DNA from: Bdellovibrionia bacterium
GTDB taxonomy: Bacteria > Bdellovibrionota > Bdellovibrionia > Bdellovibrionales > JAGQZY01
DNA: 64,000 nucleotides
NCBI GenBank assembly: GCA_030424715.1
Contig: JAUHWH010000009.1
Coordinates: 62,001-126,000, forward strand
Reading direction: 5' to 3'
The notes beneath the pieces were generated by a model that saw nothing but the letters and a program-made list of their open reading frames with translations, did not search any database and had not been told where the DNA came from. Shown here piece by piece: positions 1-8,725 of the stretch (positions within the stretch are counted from its first letter, which is position 1; each line of letters starts with the position of its first letter). The position numbers and the translations under genes are program-made.

Positions 1-162
1 GCCATCATCACAAGTGACCCGCAATTGGCCACCGTGGTCGGCGGCTGGCTGGTAGCCACCAACAGAAGCACAAGTCGCCGAAGATTCCACGCTCGTGCTG
101 CTGCTCAAGGCCTCAGCGAGATCGTTAGCAACCAAAAGGGGGATCGAGACAACACTCAACAT
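1..162 (-). CDS. Partial secreted hypothetical protein (N-terminal 54 codons)
   Basis: An open reading frame starts with ATG at 162 and runs off the left edge of the window without a stop. An in-frame stop lies just upstream of this ATG, so the start cannot be earlier. The first ~18 residues are hydrophobic (MLSVVSIPLLVA...) and could be a short signal peptide. They are followed by a Ser/Thr-rich stretch and then two cysteines in the visible part. No family is recognised, no strong ribosome binding site is seen, and the product cannot be judged from 54 codons. Confidence 0.4.
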   Translation of the reverse strand, partial: MLSVVSIPLLVANDLAEALSSSTSVESSATCASVGGYQPAADHGGQLRVTCDDG

Positions 163-238
163 GTCTCATTCTAGAATTAAACAGACCCCCTGTACTTTAA
201 GAACTTGAGCCCCAGAAAGTGCTATTCTGAAACATTCT

Positions 239-1234
239 CTAAAGGAATTCGTCGAGTTGCTCGGCAAAATCAACATTCTCTGATGTGGCGATATGAAAAA
301 GGGCGTCTCCCCGATTCACCAATGGCAACCTGGTGCCACCAATAATAATGCCACTTGCTGGAGCGTCCACTCTTATTTCGGATTTTCCAAACAGATCTAA
401 TATCAGTGCTAAACAGTCACCTTCTGCCACAACCTCTCCGGGCTTCTTTAGAACTCGCATTGAGCCACCATGGGGGGACCGAACCCAAAAGCTATTCTTC
501 ACAAAAACCGGATCTGCCCCATCTTGCTTTTTCCCGACCTTTTCCAACATCCCCAAATGTTTCATTACCGCTAGACAACCTTGCACTCCGGCCTTGATCA
601 CCGGCTCATCAAAGCGCAGAGCTTCTCCCCCTTCAAATAACAAAATTGGGATTTTCTTTTTTCGAGCGGCCTCTCGCAACGACCCATCCCTTAAACTCGA
701 ATTGATCACAACTTGGGTTCCAAAGGCCTTTGCCATAGCTTTGGTTCGTGCCTCATCGATACAGGCTCGAACCTGGGGGATATTATAGCGATGAAGTGCG
801 CCGGTATGAAAGTCGATGCCATGGGTGGACTTTGAAACCACCTCTTTCATAAAGACACGGGCCATCTGGGAAGCGAGAGACCCTTTTGTTGTTCCTGGGA
901 AACATCGGTTCAAGTCACGACGATCAGGGAGATAGCGAGACCGAGTATTAAAACCAAAAACATTGACCACCGGCACAGCAAGCACAGTTCCTCGCAATTT
1001 CTTCACTCGCAATCGCTTAGACACCCTTCGAATAATTTCAACCCCATTTATTTCATCGCCGTGCAGAGCCCCCGACAAAAACAAAATGGGTCCGTCTTGA
1101 GTCCCTCGAATCACTTCGACAGGGATATTCATCTCGGTGAAATCATAAAGGTTACCCACCTCGACTTGCACAATTTTACGTCTTCCAAGGGGAAGACTTT
1201 CACCCGCTATTGATAAACTCGACTTCGTCGCCAC
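239..1234 (-). CDS. Succinylglutamate desuccinylase/aspartoacylase-family zinc hydrolase
   Basis: This 331-residue protein belongs to the AstE/AspA branch of the M14 zinc carboxypeptidase superfamily, which cleaves amide bonds of N-acyl amino acids or small peptides. The zinc ligands are visible as HGDE (H58, E61) and the His of DFHTG (H143). The substrate-binding segment DLNRCFPG lies at 107-114. The C-terminal ~90 residues look like the all-beta, lipoyl/biotinyl-like domain common in this subgroup (GGSMRVLKKPGEVV, then DAPASGII). Translation starts at GTG 1234, preceded by GAGGG at about 5 nt. The true substrate cannot be named; bacterial members are often only annotated by family. It is monocistronic here. 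Confidence 0.85.
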   Translation of the reverse strand: MATKSSLSIAGESLPLGRRKIVQVEVGNLYDFTEMNIPVEVIRGTQDGPILFLSGALHGDEINGVEIIRRVSKRLRVKKLRGTVLAVPVVNVFGFNTRSRYLPDRRDLNRCFPGTTKGSLASQMARVFMKEVVSKSTHGIDFHTGALHRYNIPQVRACIDEARTKAMAKAFGTQVVINSSLRDGSLREAARKKKIPILLFEGGEALRFDEPVIKAGVQGCLAVMKHLGMLEKVGKKQDGADPVFVKNSFWVRSPHGGSMRVLKKPGEVVAEGDCLALILDLFGKSEIRVDAPASGIIIGGTRLPLVNRGDALFHIATSENVDFAEQLDEFL

Positions 1235-1450
1235 TGATCCCTCACAACTAATGCTCTATAAAGTGGAACTCTGGATGCAACAAAGATCAAACACTTTCAG
1301 GTCTTGAACTCGATTTGAGCCCTTCAGAATGGGCCCAATCTTCAACCTTAAGCTAACATTAAGATACAAAACCCTTTAATTTCAGCTATTTAAGGATATA
1401 GAATTTTCCTATGATTTGTTCTACAATAGTCCAGTTCCCCGGAGAAGGTG
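1235..1450. other. Intergenic region between divergent genes
   Basis: About 215 bases separate the GTG start of the zinc hydrolase (minus strand) from the start of the receiver protein (plus strand). The stretch is A/T-rich towards its right end and must hold the promoters for both genes. I see no convincing -35/-10 pair, no hairpin with a T-run and no small gene. Confidence 0.5.
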
Positions 1451-1819
1451 ATGATAAATATTTTAGTAGTAGACGATGAAATCGAGCTCTGTGAGTTGAT
1501 GGAAGACATCCTCGTTACCGAGCTCAACTGCCAAGTCAAGGTCGCCCATAATGGGGAAGACGCTCTTGCAATGACCGAGGCCGAAAAATTCGACCTCATT
1601 ATCACGGACTTTAAAATGCCTAGTATGAATGGAGGCGAGCTGATTGAAGCCGTTAAAAAATCCGGCAACGTTTCTGCACAAGCCACCATCTTTTTAATCT
1701 CTGGGCATCATGCCATTTCAGAAACAGAGTCTTCAAGCTTCCCTGATGTGTATTATTTTAATAAGCCATTATCCATTGAAAAAATGATCAAAAAAATTGA
1801 AGAAGTCACAAACCTTTAG
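1451..1819 (+). CDS. Stand-alone response regulator receiver domain (CheY-like)
   Basis: A single receiver domain of ~122 residues with no output domain. Counting from the preceding in-frame GTG (1448), it shows the acidic pair D9/D10 (VVDDE), the phospho-acceptor D54 (ITDFKMP), the switch Ser in LISGHH and the conserved K106 (NKPLS). ATG 1451 is preferred over GTG 1448 because GGAG (1441-1444) lies 6 nt before it. Single-domain regulators work by protein contact, as CheY does with the flagellar motor or Spo0F-type proteins do in phosphorelays. There is no cognate kinase beside it. Its 3' end overlaps the convergent lipoprotein gene by 4 bases. Confidence 0.9.
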   Translation: MINILVVDDEIELCELMEDILVTELNCQVKVAHNGEDALAMTEAEKFDLIITDFKMPSMNGGELIEAVKKSGNVSAQATIFLISGHHAISETESSSFPDVYYFNKPLSIEKMIKKIEEVTNL

Positions 1820-2751
1820 TTTTTCAAACCATTGTGAATTCTATCCCTGCGGTACTTCTCTCCACCCTCTACAGCGAACAGCAAAAGATCTTCAGGCAAG
1901 GGACAGTGAAAGCCCGTCGAGACGGCGCAAGGCGGGTTATACGAGTGGTTGAAATCAACCTCAACCAAATCGCCGTCGCGTAGCTTTGCTAATTCCTTCG
2001 GAAATTCCACGTTTAAAAAGCGACCCGCGCCATAGGTTGATTTACCGTTTGTGTAGTCGCGAAACAGGAGCATGGACCTCTTAACGGGGTCCTGCTTTTC
2101 GTCATCTGAAAACTGATAGATCGATAGAACATTTTTCTTACCCTGGGCTTCGAACTTAAGTTCCGCCACTTTGCGAATGTCTTTCCGCGACCCATCGGAA
2201 CGCTGAATTTTCACTCGCAGGGGTTTTTCCAAGCGCGAGAAGCGCGTCTGAAAAAGAAGCTTCTGGTCGTAAGAATAAAACTCTCTGTTTCTTTTTGACG
2301 AGAGTTGAGATTGACTCAGATCATGTACAAAGACCCGCATCTCTCCGGTTTCACCATAAAAATAAGGCGCGAGATAAATTGTCTTGAGACCTTGGATTGA
2401 CGAAGGTTTTTCCATGGAGAGGAGCGTTTCTTTTGCACTCTGCAAATGTGTCAACACCACCTCGGAAGAAGAACGACGGGCAACCCCATAAAGACAACCC
2501 GAGCATTTTTCACGAACCAGCCGCGGGTACGGACCAGTGAGGTCCAAAAAGGCCTTATCACCGTCACTATTAAGGTAAATGTGATGGGTGATGCTAGGCG
2601 CCGCAAACGTCTCGGCGTGACGCTTCGAAAGAGTCTCTTTCCACTTCTCCCAGGGTTTCGGCCCAGTGGAACCCTGGTTCGTGCAGCCCCATAAGAAGAA
2701 AAGAGTTAAAAGGGACCCAATCAAAAAAGTTTTAGTGTGTTTACGTTTCAT
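1816..2751 (-). CDS. Lipoprotein with DUF1684 domain
   Basis: The 311-residue product has a lipoprotein signal peptide with lipobox LWGC (Cys23 counted from the chosen ATG at 2751; an ATG six codons earlier is also open). The C-terminal half carries DUF1684 features: a Y-G-A-G-R-F-L motif, followed by DFNHSYNPPCA and CPLPEDLLL near the end. The biochemical function of the family is not established in my knowledge. A Cys pair in the middle (EKCSGC) and two in the last third could form disulfides. It is divergent from the MscS-type channel gene, with ~100 bases between the two starts. Confidence 0.8.
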   Translation of the reverse strand: MKRKHTKTFLIGSLLTLFFLWGCTNQGSTGPKPWEKWKETLSKRHAETFAAPSITHHIYLNSDGDKAFLDLTGPYPRLVREKCSGCLYGVARRSSSEVVLTHLQSAKETLLSMEKPSSIQGLKTIYLAPYFYGETGEMRVFVHDLSQSQLSSKRNREFYSYDQKLLFQTRFSRLEKPLRVKIQRSDGSRKDIRKVAELKFEAQGKKNVLSIYQFSDDEKQDPVKRSMLLFRDYTNGKSTYGAGRFLNVEFPKELAKLRDGDLVEVDFNHSYNPPCAVSTGFHCPLPEDLLLFAVEGGEKYRRDRIHNGLKN

Positions 2752-2855
2752 AGCTTTTGGGTCTACCATTGCTAAAAAATGTGAGCAACACGTTAAGACT
2801 CGCCTTCAGCAGTATTTTTGATAATATCGGGACAACCCTTACAAGAGAGCCCCCC

Positions 2856-4451
2856 ATGAAACTGAACCTCTTATTCATTGGACTTTTTTTCACTCAAATG
2901 GCGGTAGCAAACGAATTGGCCTACGTCAAAACGGACTCACCAAGGGACACCCTAGAAACCTTTATGACTGCGATGAACGACTACCGCACAGGTGTGATTG
3001 AAAATGACCCCCGTAAATTAGCCCGGATCAACGATGCCATCCGATGTTTTGCGGAGCGGGAAAATACAGTGATTGTTTCTAACCGGGAGAAAGAACTGGC
3101 CGCGGTGTTTCTAAAAGAAGTGATCGACCGCGTGATCGTTATTGACCTGAGTAAAGTTCCAGAAAACCCAGAGAAAAAACGTTGGCGACTAAAAAATACC
3201 GAAATCGTTTTAAAACCCCAGGCCGATGGCGACCGTGATGGCGAATGGCTAATCACGGAGAGCTCCTGGAAGCGCGCGGCTCAGTTTTACCAAAGAGTGC
3301 GAGATCGCCCCTATCTCGAAGGCAGCGGCCAAGGGGCGGCTTATATCCAACCCTGGATGGAGAAATATCTACCCACTTGGTCAAAACAAGAAACCCTCAA
3401 ACTGAAAAATTGGCAGTGGCTAGGCATCCTCGCCGGACTCTTTATTGGGCTGCTTTTGCGACTTCTGACAAATCTAATTCTCGCGGTTTACAAAGGTGTC
3501 GCTCTGGGCACCAGCGAAGGGTGGCGTAGCGAACTTCTCTTGAAAATCGAGAAGCCGCTTTCTCTTTTAGTCGCTGCTAGTTTCGGATACTTTTGGATCT
3601 ACTACCTGCAATTGGACGGCCTGGCTTTCAGCATGGTTAACGGATTCATTCAAATCCTTTTCGGAGTGGCGTTCACCTGGGCCGCCTTTCAGTGCGTGAG
3701 CGTTTTAGGCTCCTACTTCAAAGAGCGGGCTCAGTACACAGAGTCAACTCTCGACGATCAACTGATTCCATTTGTCGAAAAAGCACTGAAACTGACCATC
3801 GTTCTCCTGGGGTTCCTTGTGGTTCTGCAAAACATGGGGGTCAACGTCTTCTCGCTCTTGGCAGGGTTAGGGCTCGGAGGTTTAGCCTTCGCTCTGGCTG
3901 CGAAAGATACGGCGGCCAACCTTTTTGGGTCCATCATGATTCTAGTGGACCGGCCCTTTAAAATTGGCGATTGGGTGAAGGTCGAAGATGTGGAAGGAAC
4001 TGTAGAGGAGATTGGTTTTCGCTCAACCCGTATTCGCACATTCTACAATTCTCAAATCACTGTCCCCAACGCCAATATGGCGAACGCCCAAATTGATAAC
4101 CTTGGGGTGCGACAGTACCGCCGGACCAAGACCACTCTCGGCGTCACCTACGATACGCCAATGGAGAAAATGCAAGCGTTTATCGAAGGAATTCGAGATA
4201 TCATTTTGAGTAACAAGATTTCCAGAAAAGACTACTTCCACGTGTATTTCTCAGACTATGGTTCTTCGAGCCTTAACATCCTGGTGTATTTTTTCTTGAT
4301 CACTAATGATTGGTCTGAAGAGCTCAAAGAACGACAGAACGTCTATATGGCGATCTTCGCTTTGGCGGAAGAACTTGAGGTGGAGTTTGCCTTCCCCACG
4401 CAGACCTTGCACCTCAACGGAAGTCTGGCTTCACCTCAGCAAGAGGCTTAA
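2856..4451 (+). CDS. MscS-family mechanosensitive channel (large type)
   Basis: The 531-residue protein begins with a cleavable-looking signal peptide (MKLNLLFIGLFFTQMAVA). A ~140-residue periplasmic domain follows, then several membrane helices. The pore-lining helix typical of MscS is visible as the Gly/Ala-rich LLAGLGLGGLAFALAAKD, followed by the beta domain (DWVKVEDVEGTVEEIGFRS and ITVPNANMANA). This matches large MscS homologues (YnaI/MscK-like architecture) that release solutes on hypo-osmotic shock. An ORF extends 33 codons upstream, but ATG 2856 is chosen because the signal peptide begins there. Its stop is followed by a hairpin serving the convergent gene. Confidence 0.9.
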   Translation: MKLNLLFIGLFFTQMAVANELAYVKTDSPRDTLETFMTAMNDYRTGVIENDPRKLARINDAIRCFAERENTVIVSNREKELAAVFLKEVIDRVIVIDLSKVPENPEKKRWRLKNTEIVLKPQADGDRDGEWLITESSWKRAAQFYQRVRDRPYLEGSGQGAAYIQPWMEKYLPTWSKQETLKLKNWQWLGILAGLFIGLLLRLLTNLILAVYKGVALGTSEGWRSELLLKIEKPLSLLVAASFGYFWIYYLQLDGLAFSMVNGFIQILFGVAFTWAAFQCVSVLGSYFKERAQYTESTLDDQLIPFVEKALKLTIVLLGFLVVLQNMGVNVFSLLAGLGLGGLAFALAAKDTAANLFGSIMILVDRPFKIGDWVKVEDVEGTVEEIGFRSTRIRTFYNSQITVPNANMANAQIDNLGVRQYRRTKTTLGVTYDTPMEKMQAFIEGIRDIILSNKISRKDYFHVYFSDYGSSSLNILVYFFLITNDWSEELKERQNVYMAIFALAEELEVEFAFPTQTLHLNGSLASPQQEA

Positions 4452-4481
4452 AAAGCAAAAGACGACCCCACCGGGGTCGTC
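4451..4481 (-). terminator. Rho-independent terminator for the SH3/coiled-coil gene
   Basis: A perfect 9-bp inverted repeat (GACGACCCC, loop ACC, GGGGTCGTC; 4461-4481) is followed on the minus strand by TTTTGCTTTT (complement of 4451-4460). The T-rich side places it as the terminator of the minus-strand gene starting at 5463. It may also stop transcription of the MscS gene from the other side. Confidence 0.75.
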
Positions 4482-4512
4482 CTTGGATTAATAAAGAGAA
4501 CTGAGCTCTGTT

Positions 4513-5463
4513 TTATTGAAAGCAACCCGCGCCCATAAAGGCCTTCTCTCCATTGTGGATAACAGAATACCAACCTCGGTTGAATTTCTTCACTTTTAGA
4601 TTGGAACCTTGCGCTGTTTTCCCGAGGACTCTCGAGGACAAGCTTGGATAGTTCCGAATGTTACAACCTGAGGTCATAACCTTCGCCACCTTACCGTTGG
4701 TGATCGCCACGGTCGAACCAAGGGTGCGAGTGAGACGCTTTCGTCGTTGTTTATCATAGAAAGACTTATCGGTTTCTACCTCAATCTCTAGTTCATCTAA
4801 CTTTTTAGAGATCTTCCGTAAAGTCTGACGATGGCTGGCCACTGCGCTCAAAAACTGAGTGCGATCGCGATCGGCAGTCTTATAAGAGATTTGCGCTTTG
4901 GCTTGTAAATCCTTAAGCCCCACCTCGGCTCGAGCCAAGGCCTTAACGGCTCTTAATTCTTCTTTCTTTACGCCTTCAAGCTTGCCCTTCATCTCTCCGA
5001 GCTCTTTCTTTACTTCTGCGAAAGAAGCACTCACCCTCTTCTTCTCTTCGATTGCTTTTTCTTTTTCAATCTTAGAGTCCTCAAGGCGAAGTGTTAAGTC
5101 GTTCAGTTCATCTTTTGCCATCATTGCCGCCTGTTTGGCTTTTTCGGCTTCAAGCCGGGCTTGCTCTGCTTCTTCGATAGCACGAGTGCGGAGTCGCTCA
5201 GCGCGAACAATGTCTCGCTTCGCATTCGCCTCTTCACGGCGGGCTTGCTCGAGCTCTCGACGCGCTTTCACTATAGATAAGTCACTGTTCTGGCGCTCTT
5301 CAATAGCCACCTTCTCAGCCTCTTTAGCCTCTTGCATGGCCGCTTCTGAATCGGCAATGGCCGTCTCAGCTTCTATCATTAGTTCATCTTCAATAGTTTG
5401 CGCTCCAACCGGACCAGCAAACGCTAACGTTAATAAAAACGTAATCATCCCTTTTTTGTTCAT
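4513..5463 (-). CDS. Secreted coiled-coil protein with C-terminal SH3-like domain
   Basis: 316 residues. A signal peptide (ending near GPVGAQ, residue ~22) is followed by ~200 residues of Glu/Lys/Ala-rich heptad sequence predicted to form a long coiled coil. The C-terminal ~65 residues (starting VAITNGKVAKV) look like a bacterial SH3 (SH3b) domain, with the typical N-I-R-N-Y-P-S and W-Y-S-V features. Periplasmic proteins with this layout often bind peptidoglycan or span the periplasm. No enzyme domain is visible. It stands alone with its own terminator and a 430-base upstream region. Confidence 0.7.
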   Translation of the reverse strand: MNKKGMITFLLTLAFAGPVGAQTIEDELMIEAETAIADSEAAMQEAKEAEKVAIEERQNSDLSIVKARRELEQARREEANAKRDIVRAERLRTRAIEEAEQARLEAEKAKQAAMMAKDELNDLTLRLEDSKIEKEKAIEEKKRVSASFAEVKKELGEMKGKLEGVKKEELRAVKALARAEVGLKDLQAKAQISYKTADRDRTQFLSAVASHRQTLRKISKKLDELEIEVETDKSFYDKQRRKRLTRTLGSTVAITNGKVAKVMTSGCNIRNYPSLSSRVLGKTAQGSNLKVKKFNRGWYSVIHNGEKAFMGAGCFQ

Positions 5464-5738
5464 GCTTAACCCCTTTGTTAATCACATGCATACTCGGAGC
5501 CCTCCTAAGGTCTATAAAGCGATTGATTCGAAATTGAGACAATTTAAGGGTATTTTAGCCAAAAAGAGACACTCCTTGGTCTTTTGCATACAAATTAAAC
5601 AAAAGATTTGGAAAAATCGAGGTCCGCCCTATGAATATAAATGACCGTTTTTACAAGGCTTATAAAGAGGCACTGAGATAGTTCCATTTTGGTACCAATT
5701 TTGCTCATAAATAACTAAATTCGAACTGAGGAAACAAT
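5464..5738. other. Intergenic region, no recognised gene
   Basis: This A/T-rich stretch lies between the SH3/coiled-coil gene (leaving leftwards) and the small membrane peptide. It should contain the promoters of both. One 16-codon ORF (ATG near 5631) has no convincing ribosome binding site and was not called. No hairpin terminator is evident. Confidence 0.5.
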
Positions 5739-5834
5739 ATGTCCACAACTGATACGAAGAACATCAAAATGATAGAGCTCAAAATAATGTTGCTGTGTTT
5801 TATTTTCGTTTATTTAGGCTTTTTCTTTTTATAA
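5739..5834 (+). CDS. Putative 31-residue single-pass membrane peptide
   Basis: ATG 5739 follows a good ribosome binding site (GAGGAAAC, spacing ~7). The 31 codons encode a polar N-terminus (MSTTDTKN...) with Lys residues and then a C-terminal hydrophobic helix (MLLCFIFVYLGFFFL) that ends at the TAA at 5832-5834. This is the layout of a small inner-membrane peptide with the N-terminus inside. It lies 61 bases upstream of phoX on the same strand and could be co-transcribed with it. No family is recognised. The supporting signals are the ribosome binding site, the clean helix and the otherwise gene-free region. Confidence 0.45.
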   Translation: MSTTDTKNIKMIELKIMLLCFIFVYLGFFFL

Positions 5835-5895
5835 TACTTTTAAATGTCCGCTGACTTCTTGCCAAAAAACTTTTTTTTAACTATCCCATGAAGTC

Positions 5896-7500
5896 ATGAA
5901 TAGTTCGCAAAGCCGTCGCCAGTTTCTTAAGTTCGTATCCAGTCAATCCGCCGCCCTTGGACTAAGCCCCCTTCTCTTAAGTGGACTGTCGAGCTGTGTA
6001 AGCACCCCCTCCTCCAAAATTCTACAAGGCCTCTCTCCCTCCCATGAGGATAAGCTTAGACTTACAGAAGGTCTGAATTACCACATCATCTGCCAATGGG
6101 GCGAGGTGATTAACTCCGCGGGTGACGCTTTTGGATTTAACAATGACTTTACCTCGTTCTTACCCCTCAATGGCTCTGATAGTGAGGGTTTATTGTGGGT
6201 GAATCATGAATCTGTTATTCCAGAGTTTATCCACAACAAAAACTCTCATGAATTAACTCGCTCTAAAAAAGAAATCATTGCGGAACAAAAAATGGTGGGA
6301 GGCTCAATCCTTCACATTAAAAAACGCGACGGCAAGTGGAAGATACAAAAAGATTCTTCTTACAATAGACGACTTGATGCGCTGACTCAGATTCCTTTTA
6401 GTCATGGACACAAAATTCAAGGGAGCACTTCGGCTCAAGGCACACTCGCGAATTGTGCCGGAGGACAAACGCCCTGGAAAACCTTTCTTACCAGTGAAGA
6501 AAACTACGATATCTTTTACGGAGAAGCCACCCTAGTGAAAGGCAAGCGATCCGTTGGGGACTTTAAAAAAATGGGGTGGCATAAACAGTTTCCCCTGCCC
6601 CCCGAGCACTACGGCTGGATCGTAGAAGTTGATCCCATGACCGGCAAGGCCGAAAAACAGGTTTTACTGGGGCGGGCTCCCCACGAAGGAGCCACTGTGG
6701 CTCTGACTCGTAAAGGCAAAGCCGTGGTTTACATGGGCGAAGACAGAGAGTTTGGTTTTCTTTTCAAATTTGTTTCCACTGGCTCTCGCTTTAAAAACGG
6801 CACTCTTTACGCCGCCGACACGATCAACGGGCGCTGGCTGCCTCTCGATTTAGAAAAAAGCTCCGCTCTGAAATCCAACTTCAAAACTCAGCTAGAAGTT
6901 TTAACATACGCCCACCAAGCGGCGGAACTGGTTGGAGCCACCCCACAAGACAGACCAGAAGATATCGAAATCAACAAGAAAAATGGCGATGTGTTTGTTG
7001 CGTTGACAAAAAACTCCAAGACTGGAAACCACTACGGCGGGTTGTTAAAAATAGTGGAAAATGACGATCATGACTCACTGACTTTTCAATCTGAAATCTG
7101 GCTGAGTGGGGGGCTTGAGTCCGGCATGGCTTGCCCCGACAATCTCTGCTTCGATAAAAACGGCAATCTCTGGGTGACCAACGACATTTCAGAAAAGTTA
7201 ACAAAGACTCCAAGATACAATATGTTTGGCAATAACGGGTTATATTACATCCCATTGAGTGGCCCTGGGGCTGGACACCCTATCTTGGTGGCCTCCGCGC
7301 CAGTCGATGCAGAGCTGACAGGCCCCTGGTTTAGTGAAGATTACAAAACTCTTTTCTTATCAGTTCAACACCCTGGCTCTCGATCGAAGAAAGACATGAC
7401 TCAGGCACCCACCAGTGATTGGCCTAATGGGCAAGGAAAGATGCCTCGCCCCTCTGTGGTGGCGATTCAAGGTGACCTCTTCGATCGACTGATGAAATAG
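5896..7500 (+). CDS. phoX: PhoX-family alkaline phosphatase (DUF839), Tat-exported, probably lipid-anchored
   Basis: The 534-residue protein opens with a twin-arginine signal (SRRQFLKF, R7-R8), so it is exported folded. The signal ends in LSSC (Cys34), which fits a lipobox, so it may be a Tat lipoprotein. Family hallmarks of PhoX are present: LWVNHES, the segment NCAGGQTPWKTFLTSEEN with the conserved Cys reported to bind iron in Pseudomonas PhoX, DRPEDIEIN, and DNLCFDKNGNLWVTND. PhoX enzymes hydrolyse phosphate monoesters in the periplasm or at the surface, using calcium and iron cofactors. ATG 5896 is used; an ATG nine bases upstream is out of frame and stops at once. No Pho-box was identified. 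Confidence 0.88.
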   Translation: MNSSQSRRQFLKFVSSQSAALGLSPLLLSGLSSCVSTPSSKILQGLSPSHEDKLRLTEGLNYHIICQWGEVINSAGDAFGFNNDFTSFLPLNGSDSEGLLWVNHESVIPEFIHNKNSHELTRSKKEIIAEQKMVGGSILHIKKRDGKWKIQKDSSYNRRLDALTQIPFSHGHKIQGSTSAQGTLANCAGGQTPWKTFLTSEENYDIFYGEATLVKGKRSVGDFKKMGWHKQFPLPPEHYGWIVEVDPMTGKAEKQVLLGRAPHEGATVALTRKGKAVVYMGEDREFGFLFKFVSTGSRFKNGTLYAADTINGRWLPLDLEKSSALKSNFKTQLEVLTYAHQAAELVGATPQDRPEDIEINKKNGDVFVALTKNSKTGNHYGGLLKIVENDDHDSLTFQSEIWLSGGLESGMACPDNLCFDKNGNLWVTNDISEKLTKTPRYNMFGNNGLYYIPLSGPGAGHPILVASAPVDAELTGPWFSEDYKTLFLSVQHPGSRSKKDMTQAPTSDWPNGQGKMPRPSVVAIQGDLFDRLMK

Positions 7501-7600
7501 AATTTCAGTCAAAAAAAAACACCATCCAGCACCGGCCACCTTTGCTACTTGCGAATTCGGGGCCATGATGAGCCAAGAAAATGACTCTTGGGAGGCCATC

Positions 7601-8725
7601 ATGAATCTATCCTTTGTTCTTGTTGCTTCAACTATCGCGCTTCAGACTTTTTTTGCGACCGAAGCCTGCGCTCTTGATACCGTGACACGCTCGAACGAGC
7701 AGCAGTTTCTTATCGAAAACGAGAAGAACACCATTGCGGTATTCAAGGAAGCTTCTTCACTTGTCGTGTCGGTTGATAGCACGCGCTTGACGAACACCTT
7801 TTTCTCGTCCCACAGCGAAGAAGTCCCCGCCGGCTCAGGCACCGGCTTCATCTGGGACGACAAAGGCCACATTATCACGAACTTCCACGTGATCCAGAGA
7901 GCCATGAACTCAGCAAGCCAAATCTGGGTTTCTACAAACGACGGTGAACGACACAAAGCTGAGATTGTGGGAACAGAGCCTCGCAAAGACATTGCCGTTC
8001 TTAAAATTACCGGATTCAAACCCCAACGTCCGGGTTTTGCAGAAACGGTCGCCAACTCAACCCAGGCGCAAGTGGGCCAAAAGGTTTTAGCCATTGGAAA
8101 TCCTTTTGGCTTCGAACAGACATTGACCACTGGGATTGTATCGGCTCTGAATCGCTCAATGCCTTCGGTGTTTAGCTCGGTCACCATTCGAAACATGATT
8201 CAAACAGACGCCTCGATCAATCCAGGGAACTCTGGAGGCCCCCTGCTCGACAGCCGCGGTCACCTTTTAGGCATGAACACGTCGATCATTTCAAGATCGG
8301 GGTCGTCCGCTGGTATTGGATTTGCCGTTCCCAGCCGCACCATTGAACGGGTGGCTAACCAGATCATCAAGTACGGCGAGGTTCGACAGCCCGGCTTAGG
8401 AATTCACTGGCTAGGGGACTATCGTAAAATGCTACTGGCGCGCTATGGATACAACGTGAAAGAAGGCGTGGTGATTGCATCCGTCGAGCCCGGCAGTCCT
8501 GCCGAAAAGGCTGGTCTCCAGGGCATTCAGGACCACCCTCGCATGGGAGTCCGCATTGGTGACGTGATCACTGCCGTCGATAAAAACAAAATTGAAAGTT
8601 ACGACGATCTCTACAACACGCTCAACGAGAAACAGGTGGGCGACGAAGTGACCGTGGAAGTGCGAAGAATGGGCCGTACACTCACCAAGAAAATTCGACT
8701 AACGGCACTTGATTCAAAAAGCTAG
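7601..8725 (+). CDS. HtrA/DegP-family periplasmic serine protease with one PDZ domain
   Basis: 374 residues from ATG 7601, chosen over an ATG 12 codons earlier because GGGAGG lies just before it and a signal peptide begins there (MNLSFVLVAST... ACA). The S1C catalytic triad is H96 (TNFHVI), D130 (KDIAVL) and S211 (GNSGGP). One PDZ domain occupies the last ~100 residues (GVVIASVEPGSPAEKAGL). HtrA proteases degrade or refold damaged envelope proteins. With one PDZ rather than two it resembles DegS or short HtrA forms, but the cleavable signal suggests a soluble periplasmic enzyme. Its stop overlaps the convergent lipoprotein stop by 3-4 bases (CTAG). Confidence 0.92.
   Translation: MNLSFVLVASTIALQTFFATEACALDTVTRSNEQQFLIENEKNTIAVFKEASSLVVSVDSTRLTNTFFSSHSEEVPAGSGTGFIWDDKGHIITNFHVIQRAMNSASQIWVSTNDGERHKAEIVGTEPRKDIAVLKITGFKPQRPGFAETVANSTQAQVGQKVLAIGNPFGFEQTLTTGIVSALNRSMPSVFSSVTIRNMIQTDASINPGNSGGPLLDSRGHLLGMNTSIISRSGSSAGIGFAVPSRTIERVANQIIKYGEVRQPGLGIHWLGDYRKMLLARYGYNVKEGVVIASVEPGSPAEKAGLQGIQDHPRMGVRIGDVITAVDKNKIESYDDLYNTLNEKQVGDEVTVEVRRMGRTLTKKIRLTALDSKS

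Noticed and set aside
4898-5644. 248-codon plus-strand ORF opposite the coiled-coil gene
   Set aside because: Its Ser/Ala/Phe-rich composition is what the reverse complement of Glu/Lys/Ala codons gives; no ribosome binding site, and the opposite gene has a signal peptide, SH3 domain and terminator.
5631-5681. 16-codon ORF after the coiled-coil gene promoter region
   Set aside because: Too short, weak ribosome binding site, polar with no clear structure.
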